64,000 nt of DNA, taken from Actinomycetes bacterium. Lineage in GTDB: Bacteria > Actinomycetota > Acidimicrobiia > Acidimicrobiales > Aldehydirespiratoraceae. The DNA lies in contig JAJRXC010000063.1 in NCBI GenBank assembly GCA_024276495.1, positions 1 through 64,000 on the forward strand. Reading direction: 5' to 3'. Shown here piece after piece: positions 7,922-16,228 of the stretch. The notes beneath the pieces were generated by a model that made no database searches, was not told where the DNA came from, and was given only the letters and a program-made list of their open reading frames with translations. The translations under genes and the position numbers were made by a program. Each line of letters starts with the position of its first letter. The stretch's first letter is position 1.

Positions 7922-8976
7922 CGGTACACCTCGACGAAGCCTTCGGGCCGTCGATCGTGGATGGATCGCACGACCCGGCCGTGTTCGGTTCGCGCCGTCA
8001 CGACGACACAACCGATCGCCGTTCGCACCTGCCCCACGAGGGTCTCGCCGGGCACGTGCTCGGGCGCCATCGCAGCGAGCGCGACCAGCCGCGAGATCGC
8101 TTCGTCACAGCCGCACGCATGGATCGTCGACATCGAGCCTGCATGCCCGGTGTTGAGGGCCTGGACCATGTCGAGCGCCTCAGGTCCCCGCACCTCCCCG
8201 ACGATCAACCGGTCGGGTCGGAGACGGAGCGCGTGGCGCACGAGCGACCGGATCGTGATCTCGCCGGAGCCCTCCACGTTCGGTGGATGCGCCTCGAGAC
8301 GGACGACGTGACCGGGGATCGACAGTTCGGCGGCGTCCTCGATCGTCACGATGCGCTCACCGTGCGCGATCGCCGATGCCAGCACGTTGAGGATCGTCGT
8401 CTTCCCCGATCCCGTCCCCCCGGCGATCAGGACGTTGCGACGCTCGTCGACGACACGGTCCAGGATCATCCGACCCTCGTCGGTCACGGAGCCGCCCTCG
8501 ACGAGCGCGTCGAGATCCCGGACCGCGTTGACGAACCGCCGGATGGCCACGATCGGCCCGTCGACGGTCGCCGGCGGGATCAGCGCGTGGAGCCGCGAGC
8601 CGTCCGGCAGACGGGCGTCCACCGCCGGTGACGCCCGGTCGATGCGCAACCCCAACCGAGACACGACCCGTCTCACCATGGCGACGACGTCCTCGTCCCC
8701 GCGGAACTCGATCGAGGTTCGTTCGAGTCGGCCCCCCCGCTCCACCCACACGTCGGCCGGGCCGTTGACCAGGATGTCGGTGACGTCCGCCTCGGCGAGG
8801 AGCCGTTCGAGCGGCCCGAGCCCCGCGATGGCGTCGACGGCGCGGTCGACGACGCCACGCCCGGCGAGTGGAGCCACCTCGGGAAGGCGATCGTATCCGA
8901 CCCGGGCCAGATCGGCCCGATCGAGCGTCGGGGCCATCGCCACCATGGACTCGATGAGCCGGTCGAGGTCGCTCAT
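7915..8976 (-). CDS. tadA: TadA/CpaF secretion ATPase
   Basis: This 353-residue protein is the cytoplasmic VirB11/PilT-type ATPase powering Flp pilus assembly. Walker A is GGTGSGKTT (residues about 186-194), the Asp box and Walker B region include RLIVGEVRGPEALDM, and the His box is GSMSTIHA. The N-terminal CpaF domain carries the typical VTDILVNGPADVWVERGG motif. It corresponds to Rv3659c. Its ATG overlaps the stop of the upstream MinD-like gene (ATGA). Confidence 0.95.
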   Translation of the reverse strand: MSDLDRLIESMVAMAPTLDRADLARVGYDRLPEVAPLAGRGVVDRAVDAIAGLGPLERLLAEADVTDILVNGPADVWVERGGRLERTSIEFRGDEDVVAMVRRVVSRLGLRIDRASPAVDARLPDGSRLHALIPPATVDGPIVAIRRFVNAVRDLDALVEGGSVTDEGRMILDRVVDERRNVLIAGGTGSGKTTILNVLASAIAHGERIVTIEDAAELSIPGHVVRLEAHPPNVEGSGEITIRSLVRHALRLRPDRLIVGEVRGPEALDMVQALNTGHAGSMSTIHACGCDEAISRLVALAAMAPEHVPGETLVGQVRTAIGCVVVTARTEHGRVVRSIHDRRPEGFVEVYRC

Positions 8977-9512
8977 GCGAGTGACCAGACCTCACCGAGC
9001 GACCGGATCCACCGGTCGCGCGACACCGGGACCCGTCCCGAGAGCAACGCTCGCACGGTGGAGGAACGGGGCACGGGGAGCACCAACGACCCGCGCTCCA
9101 CCTCACCACCGTACGCCGTTCGCTGGTACACGACATCGCCCGGCACCTGCGGCGCGAACGGTGCAGGGAGGATCGGGACGACACCGATCGCGACGCTCGC
9201 CGACGCAACGTGGGGGGAACATCGCAGCACGACGTTGGGCCAGCGTTGCGCCAGCGCGTTGACCACGTCCGTAGCATCCCCGATCCCCACACCGCCGTTG
9301 GCGAGAACGGCCACGCCGCTGCGCTCGGGGCGGAGCTCGTCCTCCGTCGGTCCCCGCCGCACGAGCGTCGCCAGGTCGGTGCTGCTGCGGTACCCGACGC
9401 CCGACGGATCGAGATCGACGACGAGAGCAGTGCCCTTGTGCACCGCCAGCCCGATGGGCGCGATCAGGCTCAGGATCAGATCGAACGGTGACCAGACGGC
9501 GATAACGGCCAT
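8973..9512 (-). CDS. Degenerate MinD/SSD-like protein of the Tad locus (Rv3660c-like position)
   Basis: This 179-residue protein is the first gene of the Tad operon. Its start (MAVIAVWSP then HKGTALVVDLDPSGVGY) resembles the first strand, loop and second strand of a MinD/CpaE-type ATPase, but the P-loop (KGGxGKT) is absent and the Asp-containing VVDLD strand is kept. Mycobacterial Rv3660c is about twice as long. CpaE-like proteins localise Tad pili, so this one may be a non-ATPase placement factor. The assignment rests mainly on gene order and weak motif similarity. Confidence 0.6.
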   Translation of the reverse strand: MAVIAVWSPFDLILSLIAPIGLAVHKGTALVVDLDPSGVGYRSSTDLATLVRRGPTEDELRPERSGVAVLANGGVGIGDATDVVNALAQRWPNVVLRCSPHVASASVAIGVVPILPAPFAPQVPGDVVYQRTAYGGEVERGSLVLPVPRSSTVRALLSGRVPVSRDRWIRSLGEVWSLA

Positions 9513-9626
9513 CGCGGAACCTCCGGAAGCGTGCGGAGGGGAAGCTCGCTCACCGTATCGAACCACACCGTGGGACTTCAAGGGGTCCGTTGCACAACCG
9601 GTCATGGTGCATGGCACACGTGCCGA

Positions 9627-9632
9627 TACAAT
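9627..9632 (+). promoter_or_regulatory. -10 hexamer TACAAT for the HAD phosphatase gene
   Basis: TACAAT, close to the consensus TATAAT, ends seven bases before the ATG at 9640. No ribosome binding site is visible, so a leaderless mRNA is likely. Confidence 0.5.
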
Positions 9633-9639
9633 CACCGAC

Positions 9640-10425
9640 ATGACGGAAGCTGCGTTCTTCGATCTCGACAAGACGATCATCGCCGGGTCCTCGACCCTGG
9701 CGTTCGGTCGTCCGCTCTACAGCGCCGGCTTCCTCCGCAGGGGTACCCTGCTACGGCTCGGCATCGCGCAGCTCTCGTACATGCTCTTCGGGGCCGATGA
9801 GGACAGCCTCGAGCGGGCACGGGACCAGATGCTCGACCTCGTCTCGGGCTGGCACCAGGCCGAGATCGACGCGATCGTCGCCCAGACCCTCGACGAGGTG
9901 ATCGAGCCACTGGTGTTCGCAGAGGCCCTCTTCCTCATCGACGAGCACAAGCGAGCCGGCCGCGAGGTCTACGTCGTTTCGGCGAGTCCCGAGGAGTTCG
10001 TCCGGCCGATCGCGAAGATGGTCGGCATCGATCGTGTCATCGCGACCAAGATCCGCACGGACGGCCTCGGCCGCTACGTTCCCGAACTCGAACGCTACGT
10101 CATGGGCGCCGGCAAGGCGGAGGCGATGCGGGAGGTCGCCGAGCGTGACGGGATCGACCTCGAGGGGTCCTTCGCGTACACCGACTCGTACACCGACATG
10201 CCGATGCTCGAAGCCGTCGGGAACCCGATCGCCGTCAACCCCGAGAAGGAGCTCAAGGAGGCGGCCGAGGCCAACGACTGGCCGATCCTCGAGTTCCAGC
10301 GGCCGGTCAGCCTCGGGCCGAAGGTCTCGACCCCGCCACCTCAGGCGTGGATCGCCATCGGCGCCGGGATCGCGCTCGGGACCGCGCTGATCATCGCCTT
10401 CGGGCGGAAACGCACCGACACCTGA
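9640..10425 (+). CDS. HAD-IB family phosphatase with C-terminal membrane anchor (Rv3661-like)
   Basis: This 261-residue protein carries HAD motif I in the form FFDLDKT (Dx D pattern DLD), motif II in YVVSASPEEF, the Lys of motif III, and motif IV in YTDSYTDMPML. This is the SerB-like HAD-IB subgroup. After the catalytic domain there is one hydrophobic helix (AWIAIGAGIALGTALIIAF) followed by basic residues, so the enzyme is anchored in the membrane facing the cytoplasm. It is divergent from the Tad operon, as Rv3661 is from Rv3660c. The substrate is unknown; lysophosphatidic acid or phosphoserine phosphatases are the nearest functional groups. Confidence 0.82.
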   Translation: MTEAAFFDLDKTIIAGSSTLAFGRPLYSAGFLRRGTLLRLGIAQLSYMLFGADEDSLERARDQMLDLVSGWHQAEIDAIVAQTLDEVIEPLVFAEALFLIDEHKRAGREVYVVSASPEEFVRPIAKMVGIDRVIATKIRTDGLGRYVPELERYVMGAGKAEAMREVAERDGIDLEGSFAYTDSYTDMPMLEAVGNPIAVNPEKELKEAAEANDWPILEFQRPVSLGPKVSTPPPQAWIAIGAGIALGTALIIAFGRKRTDT

Positions 10426-10469
10426 CAGGGCGCCTACCCGCCGTCGATCGCCTGTTTCGCGGTGACGAC

Positions 10470-10715
10470 GTCGCCGACATGATCGTGCGACGGTCGACCC
10501 GGTCCGTGATGACGCCGGCCTGGAGCGCGGACGCCAGCCACGGGATCCTCTGAGCGATCGCGATCGTCGCGATCAACGCGGCGTTCCTGGTCACTGCCGA
10601 TGCGAGCCGGGGGCAGGCGATCATCGCGACACCATCACCGAGGTTCGACACGACGCTCGCCGACCACAGCTTCCAGCGGTTCGCACCGAGTCGGACGTTC
10701 TCGTGCCCCTCAGCT
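10470..10715 (-). pseudogene. Remnant of an MFS transporter N-terminus
   Basis: Directly after the ArsR-like gene the minus strand encodes [20 protein letters not shown] and [20 protein letters not shown], then DRRTIM. This is the first two helices and the DR motif of an MFS exporter. Homology stops after about 75 residues, where the frame breaks: past the ATG of RRTIM, only the +1 frame continues plausibly (VGDVVTAKQAIDGG). No start codon exists at the expected position, where GHENVR is preceded by ATAGCT. ArsR regulators are often paired with such an MFS gene, so this is the decayed or truncated partner. The rest of the transporter is absent before the HAD gene. Confidence 0.7.
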
Positions 10716-11300
10716 ATCGTCGCCGTCGCCCCCACCGAACGACCGGCGATCGGTCGGGTAGACGCCGGCGAGGAACCCGTAGACCGTGTCCCCGCCGCGA
10801 GGGAGCTCGAGGAACTCCTCCGCCAGTTCCACGATCCGCTCACTGAACGCCACCGCGTGCTCGAGGGGGATACGCGCCATTCTCGAGGTGAACATCGGGA
10901 GCCTCCCGTCCTCGACGATGACGGCAGCGCGCAGGGCGTCGTGGACGAACCACAGTGGATCGTCGCTCTCGACGTGGCCCACGAACTTGATCGTGCGCCC
11001 GACCCGTCCGTAGTACTTCTCGGTCATCGCCCTCACCTTGTTGGTGCGCACGACGCGGATCATCCCTGCCCTCTCGAGGACCTTCGCGTGGTAGCCGATG
11101 GTTCCCTTCGGCTTCCCGAGCACCTCGGCGAGCTGGCTCACGGTGGCTGCCTTCTCGAGGAGCAGGTCGAGGATGTCCACCCGCGTGTCGTCGGCGAGCG
11201 CCTTCATCTGCTCGTTCGTCGACGCCTCGACCACGTCGTCGAGGTCGTAGTCGAGGGCGTGCCGGTCGACGGGTTCGGGCTCGGCAGATCGGGGGGTCAT
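10710..11300 (-). CDS. ArsR-like winged-helix transcriptional regulator
   Basis: This 196-residue protein has a winged helix-turn-helix at about residues 30-90 ([20 protein letters not shown], then [20 protein letters not shown]), followed by a C-terminal ligand or dimer domain of about 100 residues. The HTH resembles ArsR/helix_turn_helix_20 regulators that control adjacent drug exporters. Here the neighbouring exporter is only a remnant, so the regulator may be orphaned. ATG 11300 is chosen because GAGGA lies just upstream. An in-frame TTG at 11354 would overlap the promoter and is rejected. A palindrome in its own promoter suggests autoregulation. Confidence 0.83.
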   Translation of the reverse strand: MTPRSAEPEPVDRHALDYDLDDVVEASTNEQMKALADDTRVDILDLLLEKAATVSQLAEVLGKPKGTIGYHAKVLERAGMIRVVRTNKVRAMTEKYYGRVGRTIKFVGHVESDDPLWFVHDALRAAVIVEDGRLPMFTSRMARIPLEHAVAFSERIVELAEEFLELPRGGDTVYGFLAGVYPTDRRSFGGGDGDDS

Positions 11301-11329
11301 CGTGTCCTCGGTCGGGGTCACCAGTATGT

Positions 11330-11354
11330 TCGGGTATCCCCGACCATATGTCAA
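11330..11354 (-). promoter_or_regulatory. Promoter and candidate operator of the ArsR-like gene
   Basis: On the minus strand a consensus -35 TTGACA (11354-11349) is followed after 20 bases by CATACT. The inverted repeat TCGGGGATACCCGA (11343-11330, five-base arms and a four-base centre) lies inside the spacer. An HTH protein bound there would block RNA polymerase, so autorepression is likely. The regulator assignment is inferred from position. Confidence 0.5.
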
Positions 11355-11911
11355 CCGGACGTGTCCTCACCGCCCGATGACGTCCCCTCGCCGCCCCCGA
11401 CGTCTCGACCGTCCCCCTCCCCGGCGGCGGGTGCGTCGTCCCCGGGTTCGCCTCCGAAGGTCCACCACGTGAGCGCACCGAGTGCGGCCAGGATGAGGAC
11501 CACCGCGGCGATGAGCCACCACGTCGACGACACCGAGCGACCGGTGCGGACCGGGCCGGCCGGCTCCCCTTCGATGACCGCCTTGTCGACGCCGAGCGCG
11601 AGCATGTCGGTGGTGTCCGAGCGGAACGTCGTGCCGTCGGGTTCGAACGCATCGAAGACGATGTTCCAGTTCTCCGCGCTCGGGAGCACCACGAACCCGC
11701 CCCACGATCCGTTGCCGAGATCGGACAGGGCGGTCGGCGGAAGCTCCTCGAACGACGAGAACGGACGAGCGAGCACGATCTCGAACGTCCGGTCGACCTC
11801 CACGACGACCTCGATCGTCATGCCGCCGTCGAGATCGACCGCACCGGCGCTCGCATCACCGAACGGAGAGGCGAGGGTGACGAGGAGGATCAGGGTGAGC
11901 AGAACCGTCAT
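11351..11911 (-). CDS. Exported protein with C-terminal membrane anchor, unknown function
   Basis: This 186-residue protein starts [20 protein letters not shown], a cleavable-type signal. About 110 residues of beta-rich sequence follow, with a [15 protein letters not shown] segment, then one transmembrane helix ([20 protein letters not shown]) and a Gly/Asp/Ser-rich acidic tail of about 35 residues. The layout suggests an outside domain with a short cytoplasmic tail. No family is recognised. The ATG at 11911 is chosen for the signal peptide; the upstream extension is Arg-rich and unlikely. It sits directly upstream of the ArsR-like gene, with the stop overlapping that promoter. Confidence 0.65.
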   Translation of the reverse strand: MTVLLTLILLVTLASPFGDASAGAVDLDGGMTIEVVVEVDRTFEIVLARPFSSFEELPPTALSDLGNGSWGGFVVLPSAENWNIVFDAFEPDGTTFRSDTTDMLALGVDKAVIEGEPAGPVRTGRSVSSTWWLIAAVVLILAALGALTWWTFGGEPGDDAPAAGEGDGRDVGGGEGTSSGGEDTSG

Positions 11912-12038
11912 CGACTCAAGCGTAGACCCCGGCCGGTTCCGGTCATCGCATCGTCGCCGCTGCGGAGGGAGGTCCCGTCGGAGTCCACCGAGGGCGCGGG
12001 GGCGCGCTAGCCTCATCCCCCCCGCAGCCGAGGTCTCC

Positions 12039-13445
12039 ATGTCACACCCAACAACACTCTTCGAGAAGGTCTGGGAGGATCACGTCGTCCACCGCGCAGA
12101 CGGCGAGCCCGACCTGCTCTACATCGATCTGCATCTCATCCACGAGGTCACCTCCCCGCAGGCGTTCGAATCGCTGGAACTCAGCGACCGCAGGGTGCGT
12201 CGCCCCGAGCTGACACTCGCGACCATCGATCACGCGGTGCCCACGACGTCCCGCGACGTTGGCATCGACGATCCTCTCTCGGCGACCCAGATCGCGACCC
12301 TCGAACGGAACACGGCGGCTCACGACATCCCGCTGCTGTCGATCCGCGACGTCCGCCAGGGCATCGTGCACGTGATCGGCCCGGAGCAGGGCGTCACCCA
12401 ACCCGGCGCGACGATCGTGTGCGGCGACTCGCACACCGCGACCCACGGAGCGTTCGGGGCCCTCGCGTTCGGGATCGGCACCTCGGAGGTCGAGCACGTC
12501 CTCGCGACGCAGACCCTCCCTCGATCCAAGCCGAAGTCCATGGCCATCACCGTCGACGGCGAGCTGCCTTTCGGCGTCACCGCCAAGGACGTCATCCTCG
12601 CGATCATCGCGAAGATCGGCACCGCCGGTGCGACCGGCCACGTGATCGAGTACCGAGGCTCCGTCATCGAGTCCCTCTCGATGGAGGGCCGGATGACGAT
12701 CTGCAACATGTCGATCGAGGCCGGAGCCAGGGCCGGGATGATCGCTCCCGACGACACCACCTTCGCGTACCTCGAGGGACGCCCCATGGCCCCGACCGGC
12801 GCGGCGTGGACCGAAGCGGTGGACCGCTGGAGGACGCTGGTCACCGACGAGAGCGCCGTCTTCGACAGCGAGGTCGCCATCGACGCGGTGGGACTCGAGC
12901 CGTACGTGTCCTGGGGAACGAACCCCGGCCAGACACTTCCGATCTCCGGCGCGATCCCCTCCCCCGAGGATTTCGGCGATCCCGTGGACGTCGATTCGAC
13001 CGAGCGGGCACTCGAGTACATGGGCCTCGAGCCGGGAACGGCGTTGACCGATATCCCCATCGACCGCGTCTTCATCGGTTCGTGCACCAACGGGCGGCTC
13101 GAGGACCTTCGAGAGGCGGCACGGGTGCTCGAGGGGCGCACCATCGCCCCCACGGTCACGGGTCTCGTCGTTCCCGGCTCTGGACTGGTCAAGCTCGCGG
13201 CCGAGGCCGAGGGCCTCCACGAGATCTTCCTCGCCGCGGGCCTCGAGTGGCGGGAACCGGGATGCTCGATGTGCCTCGCGATGAACCCCGACGTGCTGGA
13301 CCCGAAGGAACGGTGTGCCTCGACGTCGAACCGCAACTTCGAGGGCCGGCAGGGACGCGATGGGCGCACCCACCTCATGTCCCCGGCGATGGCCGCCGCC
13401 GCGGCGGTGGCCGGGCGCCTCACCGACGTACGGGAGATGGCGTGA
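12039..13445 (+). CDS. leuC: 3-isopropylmalate dehydratase large subunit
   Basis: This 468-residue aconitase-family enzyme converts 2-isopropylmalate to 3-isopropylmalate in leucine synthesis. The 4Fe-4S cluster ligands appear as IGSCTNGR (first Cys) and [12 protein letters not shown] (paired Cys). Substrate-binding motifs [19 protein letters not shown] and [10 protein letters not shown] are intact. Length is normal for LeuC. leuD follows with a one-base TGATG overlap. The start at 12039 is preceded by GAGG. leuA and leuB are not in the window. Confidence 0.97.
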   Translation: MSHPTTLFEKVWEDHVVHRADGEPDLLYIDLHLIHEVTSPQAFESLELSDRRVRRPELTLATIDHAVPTTSRDVGIDDPLSATQIATLERNTAAHDIPLLSIRDVRQGIVHVIGPEQGVTQPGATIVCGDSHTATHGAFGALAFGIGTSEVEHVLATQTLPRSKPKSMAITVDGELPFGVTAKDVILAIIAKIGTAGATGHVIEYRGSVIESLSMEGRMTICNMSIEAGARAGMIAPDDTTFAYLEGRPMAPTGAAWTEAVDRWRTLVTDESAVFDSEVAIDAVGLEPYVSWGTNPGQTLPISGAIPSPEDFGDPVDVDSTERALEYMGLEPGTALTDIPIDRVFIGSCTNGRLEDLREAARVLEGRTIAPTVTGLVVPGSGLVKLAAEAEGLHEIFLAAGLEWREPGCSMCLAMNPDVLDPKERCASTSNRNFEGRQGRDGRTHLMSPAMAAAAAVAGRLTDVREMA

Positions 13446-14050
13446 TGGAGCCGGTCACGACGATCACCGGGGTCGCCGCCCCCCTCCCGAGGGCGAACGT
13501 CGACACGGACCAGATCATCCCGAAGCAGTTCCTCAAACGGGTCGAACGCACCGGGTTCGGCGAGTTCCTCTTCTACGACTGGGCCCGGGACGACGAGGGG
13601 GAGCCCGATCCCGAGTTCGTCCTCAACAAGCCGGAGTACACCGGCGCCGTCGTGCTCGTCACCGGCCCCAACTTCGGTTCGGGGAGCTCTCGCGAGCACG
13701 CCCCGTGGGCGCTCCAGGACCGCGGGTTCCAGGCCATCATCGCGCCGTCGTTCGCCGACATCTTCGCGACCAACTGCACCAACATCGGGCTGCTCCCCGT
13801 CACGCTCGCCGACGAAGAGGTCGCTGCGCTCCTCGAGATCGCGGCGACGCCGGGGAACTCGGTCACGATCGATCTCGAGCGTCAGACGGTGTCGGCGGAG
13901 GGGTTCACCGCCTCGTTCGACATCGACCCGTTCACGAAGGAGTGCCTCCTCAACGGTCTCGATCACATCGCGCTGTCGCTGCGGCACGAGGCCGAGATCA
14001 CGACGTTCGAATCGCAACGGCCCGGCTACAAGCCGACGGTCCACCTCTGA
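13445..14050 (+). CDS. leuD: 3-isopropylmalate dehydratase small subunit
   Basis: This 201-residue swivel-domain partner of LeuC has the typical opening [15 protein letters not shown], the [14 protein letters not shown] substrate loop and the NCTNIGLLP region. It overlaps leuC by one base, ensuring equimolar synthesis. It functions only as the LeuCD heterodimer in the cytoplasm. The gene is intact and of normal length. Confidence 0.97.
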   Translation: MEPVTTITGVAAPLPRANVDTDQIIPKQFLKRVERTGFGEFLFYDWARDDEGEPDPEFVLNKPEYTGAVVLVTGPNFGSGSSREHAPWALQDRGFQAIIAPSFADIFATNCTNIGLLPVTLADEEVAALLEIAATPGNSVTIDLERQTVSAEGFTASFDIDPFTKECLLNGLDHIALSLRHEAEITTFESQRPGYKPTVHL

Positions 14051-14057
14051 GGGAGCC

Positions 14058-14417
14058 ATGTACACACGCCAGGAGCAGGCGAGAGCGATCATCGAGCAGC
14101 GGGCACGCCGCACCGCCTCCCAGATGCTCGGGCGGAGAGCGTCGACCGCAGACGACTTCGCCCGAGCGCTCACCGTCGAGCGCATCGACATCCTCGCCGA
14201 GATCCCCGACCACGATGCGCTCATGGCACTGGGACGCAACGTCGTGGGGCCCAGGAACGGCCTCTACGTCCTCGAGCGCCCGGACGGGTACACCGTGTAC
14301 CAGCAGCACGACGGACAGCCCTACGAGCTGTTCTCCGGCCTCACCTTCGACGAGGCTCGCGACGCGGCCATCGACTGTCTCGTGATGATGAACGGCATCC
14401 CCTTCCGCATCGAGTGA
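14058..14417 (+). CDS. Conserved-looking 119-residue cytoplasmic protein, unknown
   Basis: It starts seven bases after leuD, with GAGGGAG overlapping the leuD stop as ribosome binding site, so it probably belongs to the leu transcript. The protein has a basic helical N-terminus ([20 protein letters not shown]) and a compact C-terminal part with [19 protein letters not shown] and [20 protein letters not shown]. There is no signal peptide or membrane helix. I do not recognise a family. Codon use is like that of its neighbours, and the strong start context supports a real gene. Confidence 0.7.
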   Translation: MYTRQEQARAIIEQRARRTASQMLGRRASTADDFARALTVERIDILAEIPDHDALMALGRNVVGPRNGLYVLERPDGYTVYQQHDGQPYELFSGLTFDEARDAAIDCLVMMNGIPFRIE

Positions 14418-14534
14418 TCACGATCGACGACCACCGGGGTGGCTCCACCATCGCCGTTCCGTGTCGATGAACGAGCGCGACCGGTACGCTTCGGGGGCTC
14501 CCCAACCACCATCGACCCAACCGAGGTGCCCACG

Positions 14535-15002
14535 ATGAAGATCACCCGATCCCGACTGACGTTGCTCACGCTCCTTTCCTCCCTCGCCATCGTGGCCGCT
14601 GCCTGCGGCGCGGGCTCGCCGAGCGGGGTCGACGACGTCGACCTCGCCGACGAGACCCAGGTGGTCCCCGTCGACGGCGGCGCCTACACCGACGTCTCGG
14701 TGCGCGGCCTGGCCGCCATGCTCGACGACAAGGACTTCGTGTTCGTCAACGTCCACGTCCCGTACGCCGGCGAGATCGAACAGACCGACGCGTTCGTCCC
14801 GTTCGACCAGGTCGAAGCGAACCTGGCGGCGTTCCCCGCAGACAAGGACGCGAAGATCGTCGTCTACTGCAGGAGTGGGGGGATGAGCGCGATCTCCGCT
14901 GCGGAACTCGTCCGCCTCGGGTACACGAACGTGTGGAACCTCGACGGAGGCATGAACGCTTGGGCCGCCACCGGGGAGGAACTCCTGCAACTCAACGGCT
15001 GA
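14535..15002 (+). CDS. Rhodanese-domain lipoprotein
   Basis: This 155-residue protein has a lipoprotein signal (MKITRSRLTLLTLLSSL, lipobox ending at Cys24 in VAAACGA) and one rhodanese domain. The active-site loop is CRSGGMS with the catalytic Cys at about residue 112, followed by GGMNAW, the conserved closing motif. Such proteins handle sulfane sulfur or act as periplasmic rhodaneses; here it would sit on the outer face of the membrane. ATG 14535 is chosen for the signal peptide and an upstream GAGGTG. The 117 bp upstream show nothing beyond a short CCACC/GGTGG repeat. Confidence 0.85.
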   Translation: MKITRSRLTLLTLLSSLAIVAAACGAGSPSGVDDVDLADETQVVPVDGGAYTDVSVRGLAAMLDDKDFVFVNVHVPYAGEIEQTDAFVPFDQVEANLAAFPADKDAKIVVYCRSGGMSAISAAELVRLGYTNVWNLDGGMNAWAATGEELLQLNG

Positions 15003-15086
15003 TCTCGGCCGACGCGCCGTGCCTCCGTCCGGTAGTGTTCGGGGTGTTCCCCGGCACACGACCGGCACCTCCGGGGACCGAGACCA

Positions 15087-15897
15087 TGACCGATCGCCGC
15101 ACCCGGGTTCGAGCACGACGCCTGTGGTGCGTCGGCGCGGCCCTCGGGTGTGCGGCGACCGTCGTCGGCGCCCACCGCGGCGCTCGGTGGGGTCGACACC
15201 GTCGGAGCGATCCATGCCGCTTCCCGGCGATGCGTTCGGCGGCGAGCGCGATCCGGTGCAGGCGGTGATGACGCGGGCGATCACCATCCGCACGCCACCG
15301 ACGGTGGCCTCGCCCTGGATCGCACAACTCGGGCGGGGCGCGGGCTGGTACAGCTACGACCTGATCGACAACGGTGGGAGGATGTCGGCCCGGCATCTCG
15401 TGTCGTGGATCCCCCCGCCGCGCATCGGCGACGCCTCCGCGATCGGGTACCTCCGCGAGATCGACGACGGGACCTCCCTCACCTGGTGGGTGCCGGGTGA
15501 GCGCGCCGCAGGGGCTGTGACCCGCATGGCGTTCCACTTCCACCTCACTCCAATCGACGCCGGTACTCGCCTCGTCGTGCGGGTGTCGGCCGGGGCCACC
15601 GGCACCACGGCCCGCCCGCTCGTGTGGGCGTTCACCGTCGTCGACTCGATCATGGCGATCCGCCAGCTCGCCGGGATCAAGGAACGCGCCGAGTCGTACG
15701 GGACCAGGCGCGTGGACCCGGGACGCGCCGAGACGGGGGATCGCTCCCAGTACCAGGTCTACGAGGTCGTCTACGCCGACGGGGATCGGGCAGGGGTCCC
15801 GGGTCGTGAAGGCACCGCGATGTGGCGTCGAGCCTGGCTGGCCGCGGACGGCGAGACCGCCGGCGCGCATCCAGCCTCGAGCCACGTCTATGGTTAG
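15087..15897 (+). pseudogene. SRPBCC-fold membrane-anchored protein, frameshifted
   Basis: The N-terminus (MTDRRTRVRARRLWCVGAAL, a hydrophobic helix, then GARWG) is encoded from 15087. The body (TPSERSMPLPGDAF, TRAITIRTPPTVASPWIAQL, GRGAGWYSYDLIDNGG and onward) is encoded in another frame. The two halves join at the G run 15189-15192: one extra G would restore a single 270-residue protein. Family relatives have a membrane helix, then WGATxxE and LPGD, then the SRPBCC ligand-binding domain, which is exactly what the fused reading gives. The cause is either a sequencing or assembly indel or a real inactivating mutation. If translated unaltered, an internal ATG at 15214 would give an unanchored domain. 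Confidence 0.7.
15889..15894 (+). promoter_or_regulatory. -10 hexamer TATGGT for the 90-residue membrane protein
   Basis: TATGGT lies within the last codons of the SRPBCC gene and ends six bases before the ATG at 15901. This fits the leaderless pattern seen elsewhere in the window. Confidence 0.35.
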
Positions 15898-15900
15898 CCC

Positions 15901-16173
15901 ATGTCTGGAGATCGACCGTTCGAGGTCACCGATGCGGCCGATCTGTCCACCGGTTCCGTCCCAGCACCGGCGTGCCCCGTTGGGAGGACCGTCACATGGG
16001 GCCATCTCCTGATCTCGTCGGCGAGCGTCGTCCTGTTCACCACCCTGCTCGTCGGCGCCGCGACCCGCGATCCTGCGTCCATCGTCGGTGCGGGCCTCGC
16101 CGTCGTCGGCCTCACCGCATCCTCGTTCGCGTCCCTCGGCATCCTCCGGACCTGGACGTCACACTCCCGCTGA
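15901..16173 (+). CDS. Small membrane protein with two predicted helices, unknown
   Basis: This 90-residue protein has a polar N-terminal third (MSGDRPFEVTDAADLSTG) and two adjacent hydrophobic segments (LLISSASVVLFTTLLVGAA and IVGAGLAVVGLTASSFASLG), with a short basic tail. It would be a helical-hairpin membrane protein with both ends in the cytoplasm. No family is recognised. It starts three bases after the SRPBCC stop and has its own putative -10. Confidence 0.55.
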   Translation: MSGDRPFEVTDAADLSTGSVPAPACPVGRTVTWGHLLISSASVVLFTTLLVGAATRDPASIVGAGLAVVGLTASSFASLGILRTWTSHSR

Positions 16174-16214
16174 GCTCCCCGGCGGTTGCCTCGACCGGCA
16201 CGGTCACCGTTCGC

Positions 16215-16220
16215 TAGCAT
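16215..16220 (+). promoter_or_regulatory. -10 hexamer TAGCAT for the acetamidase/formamidase gene
   Basis: TAGCAT is followed by eight bases and the ATG at 16229. GAGGA in between is too close to the start codon to act as an ordinary ribosome binding site. Confidence 0.35.
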
Positions 16221-16228
16221 CGAGGACC

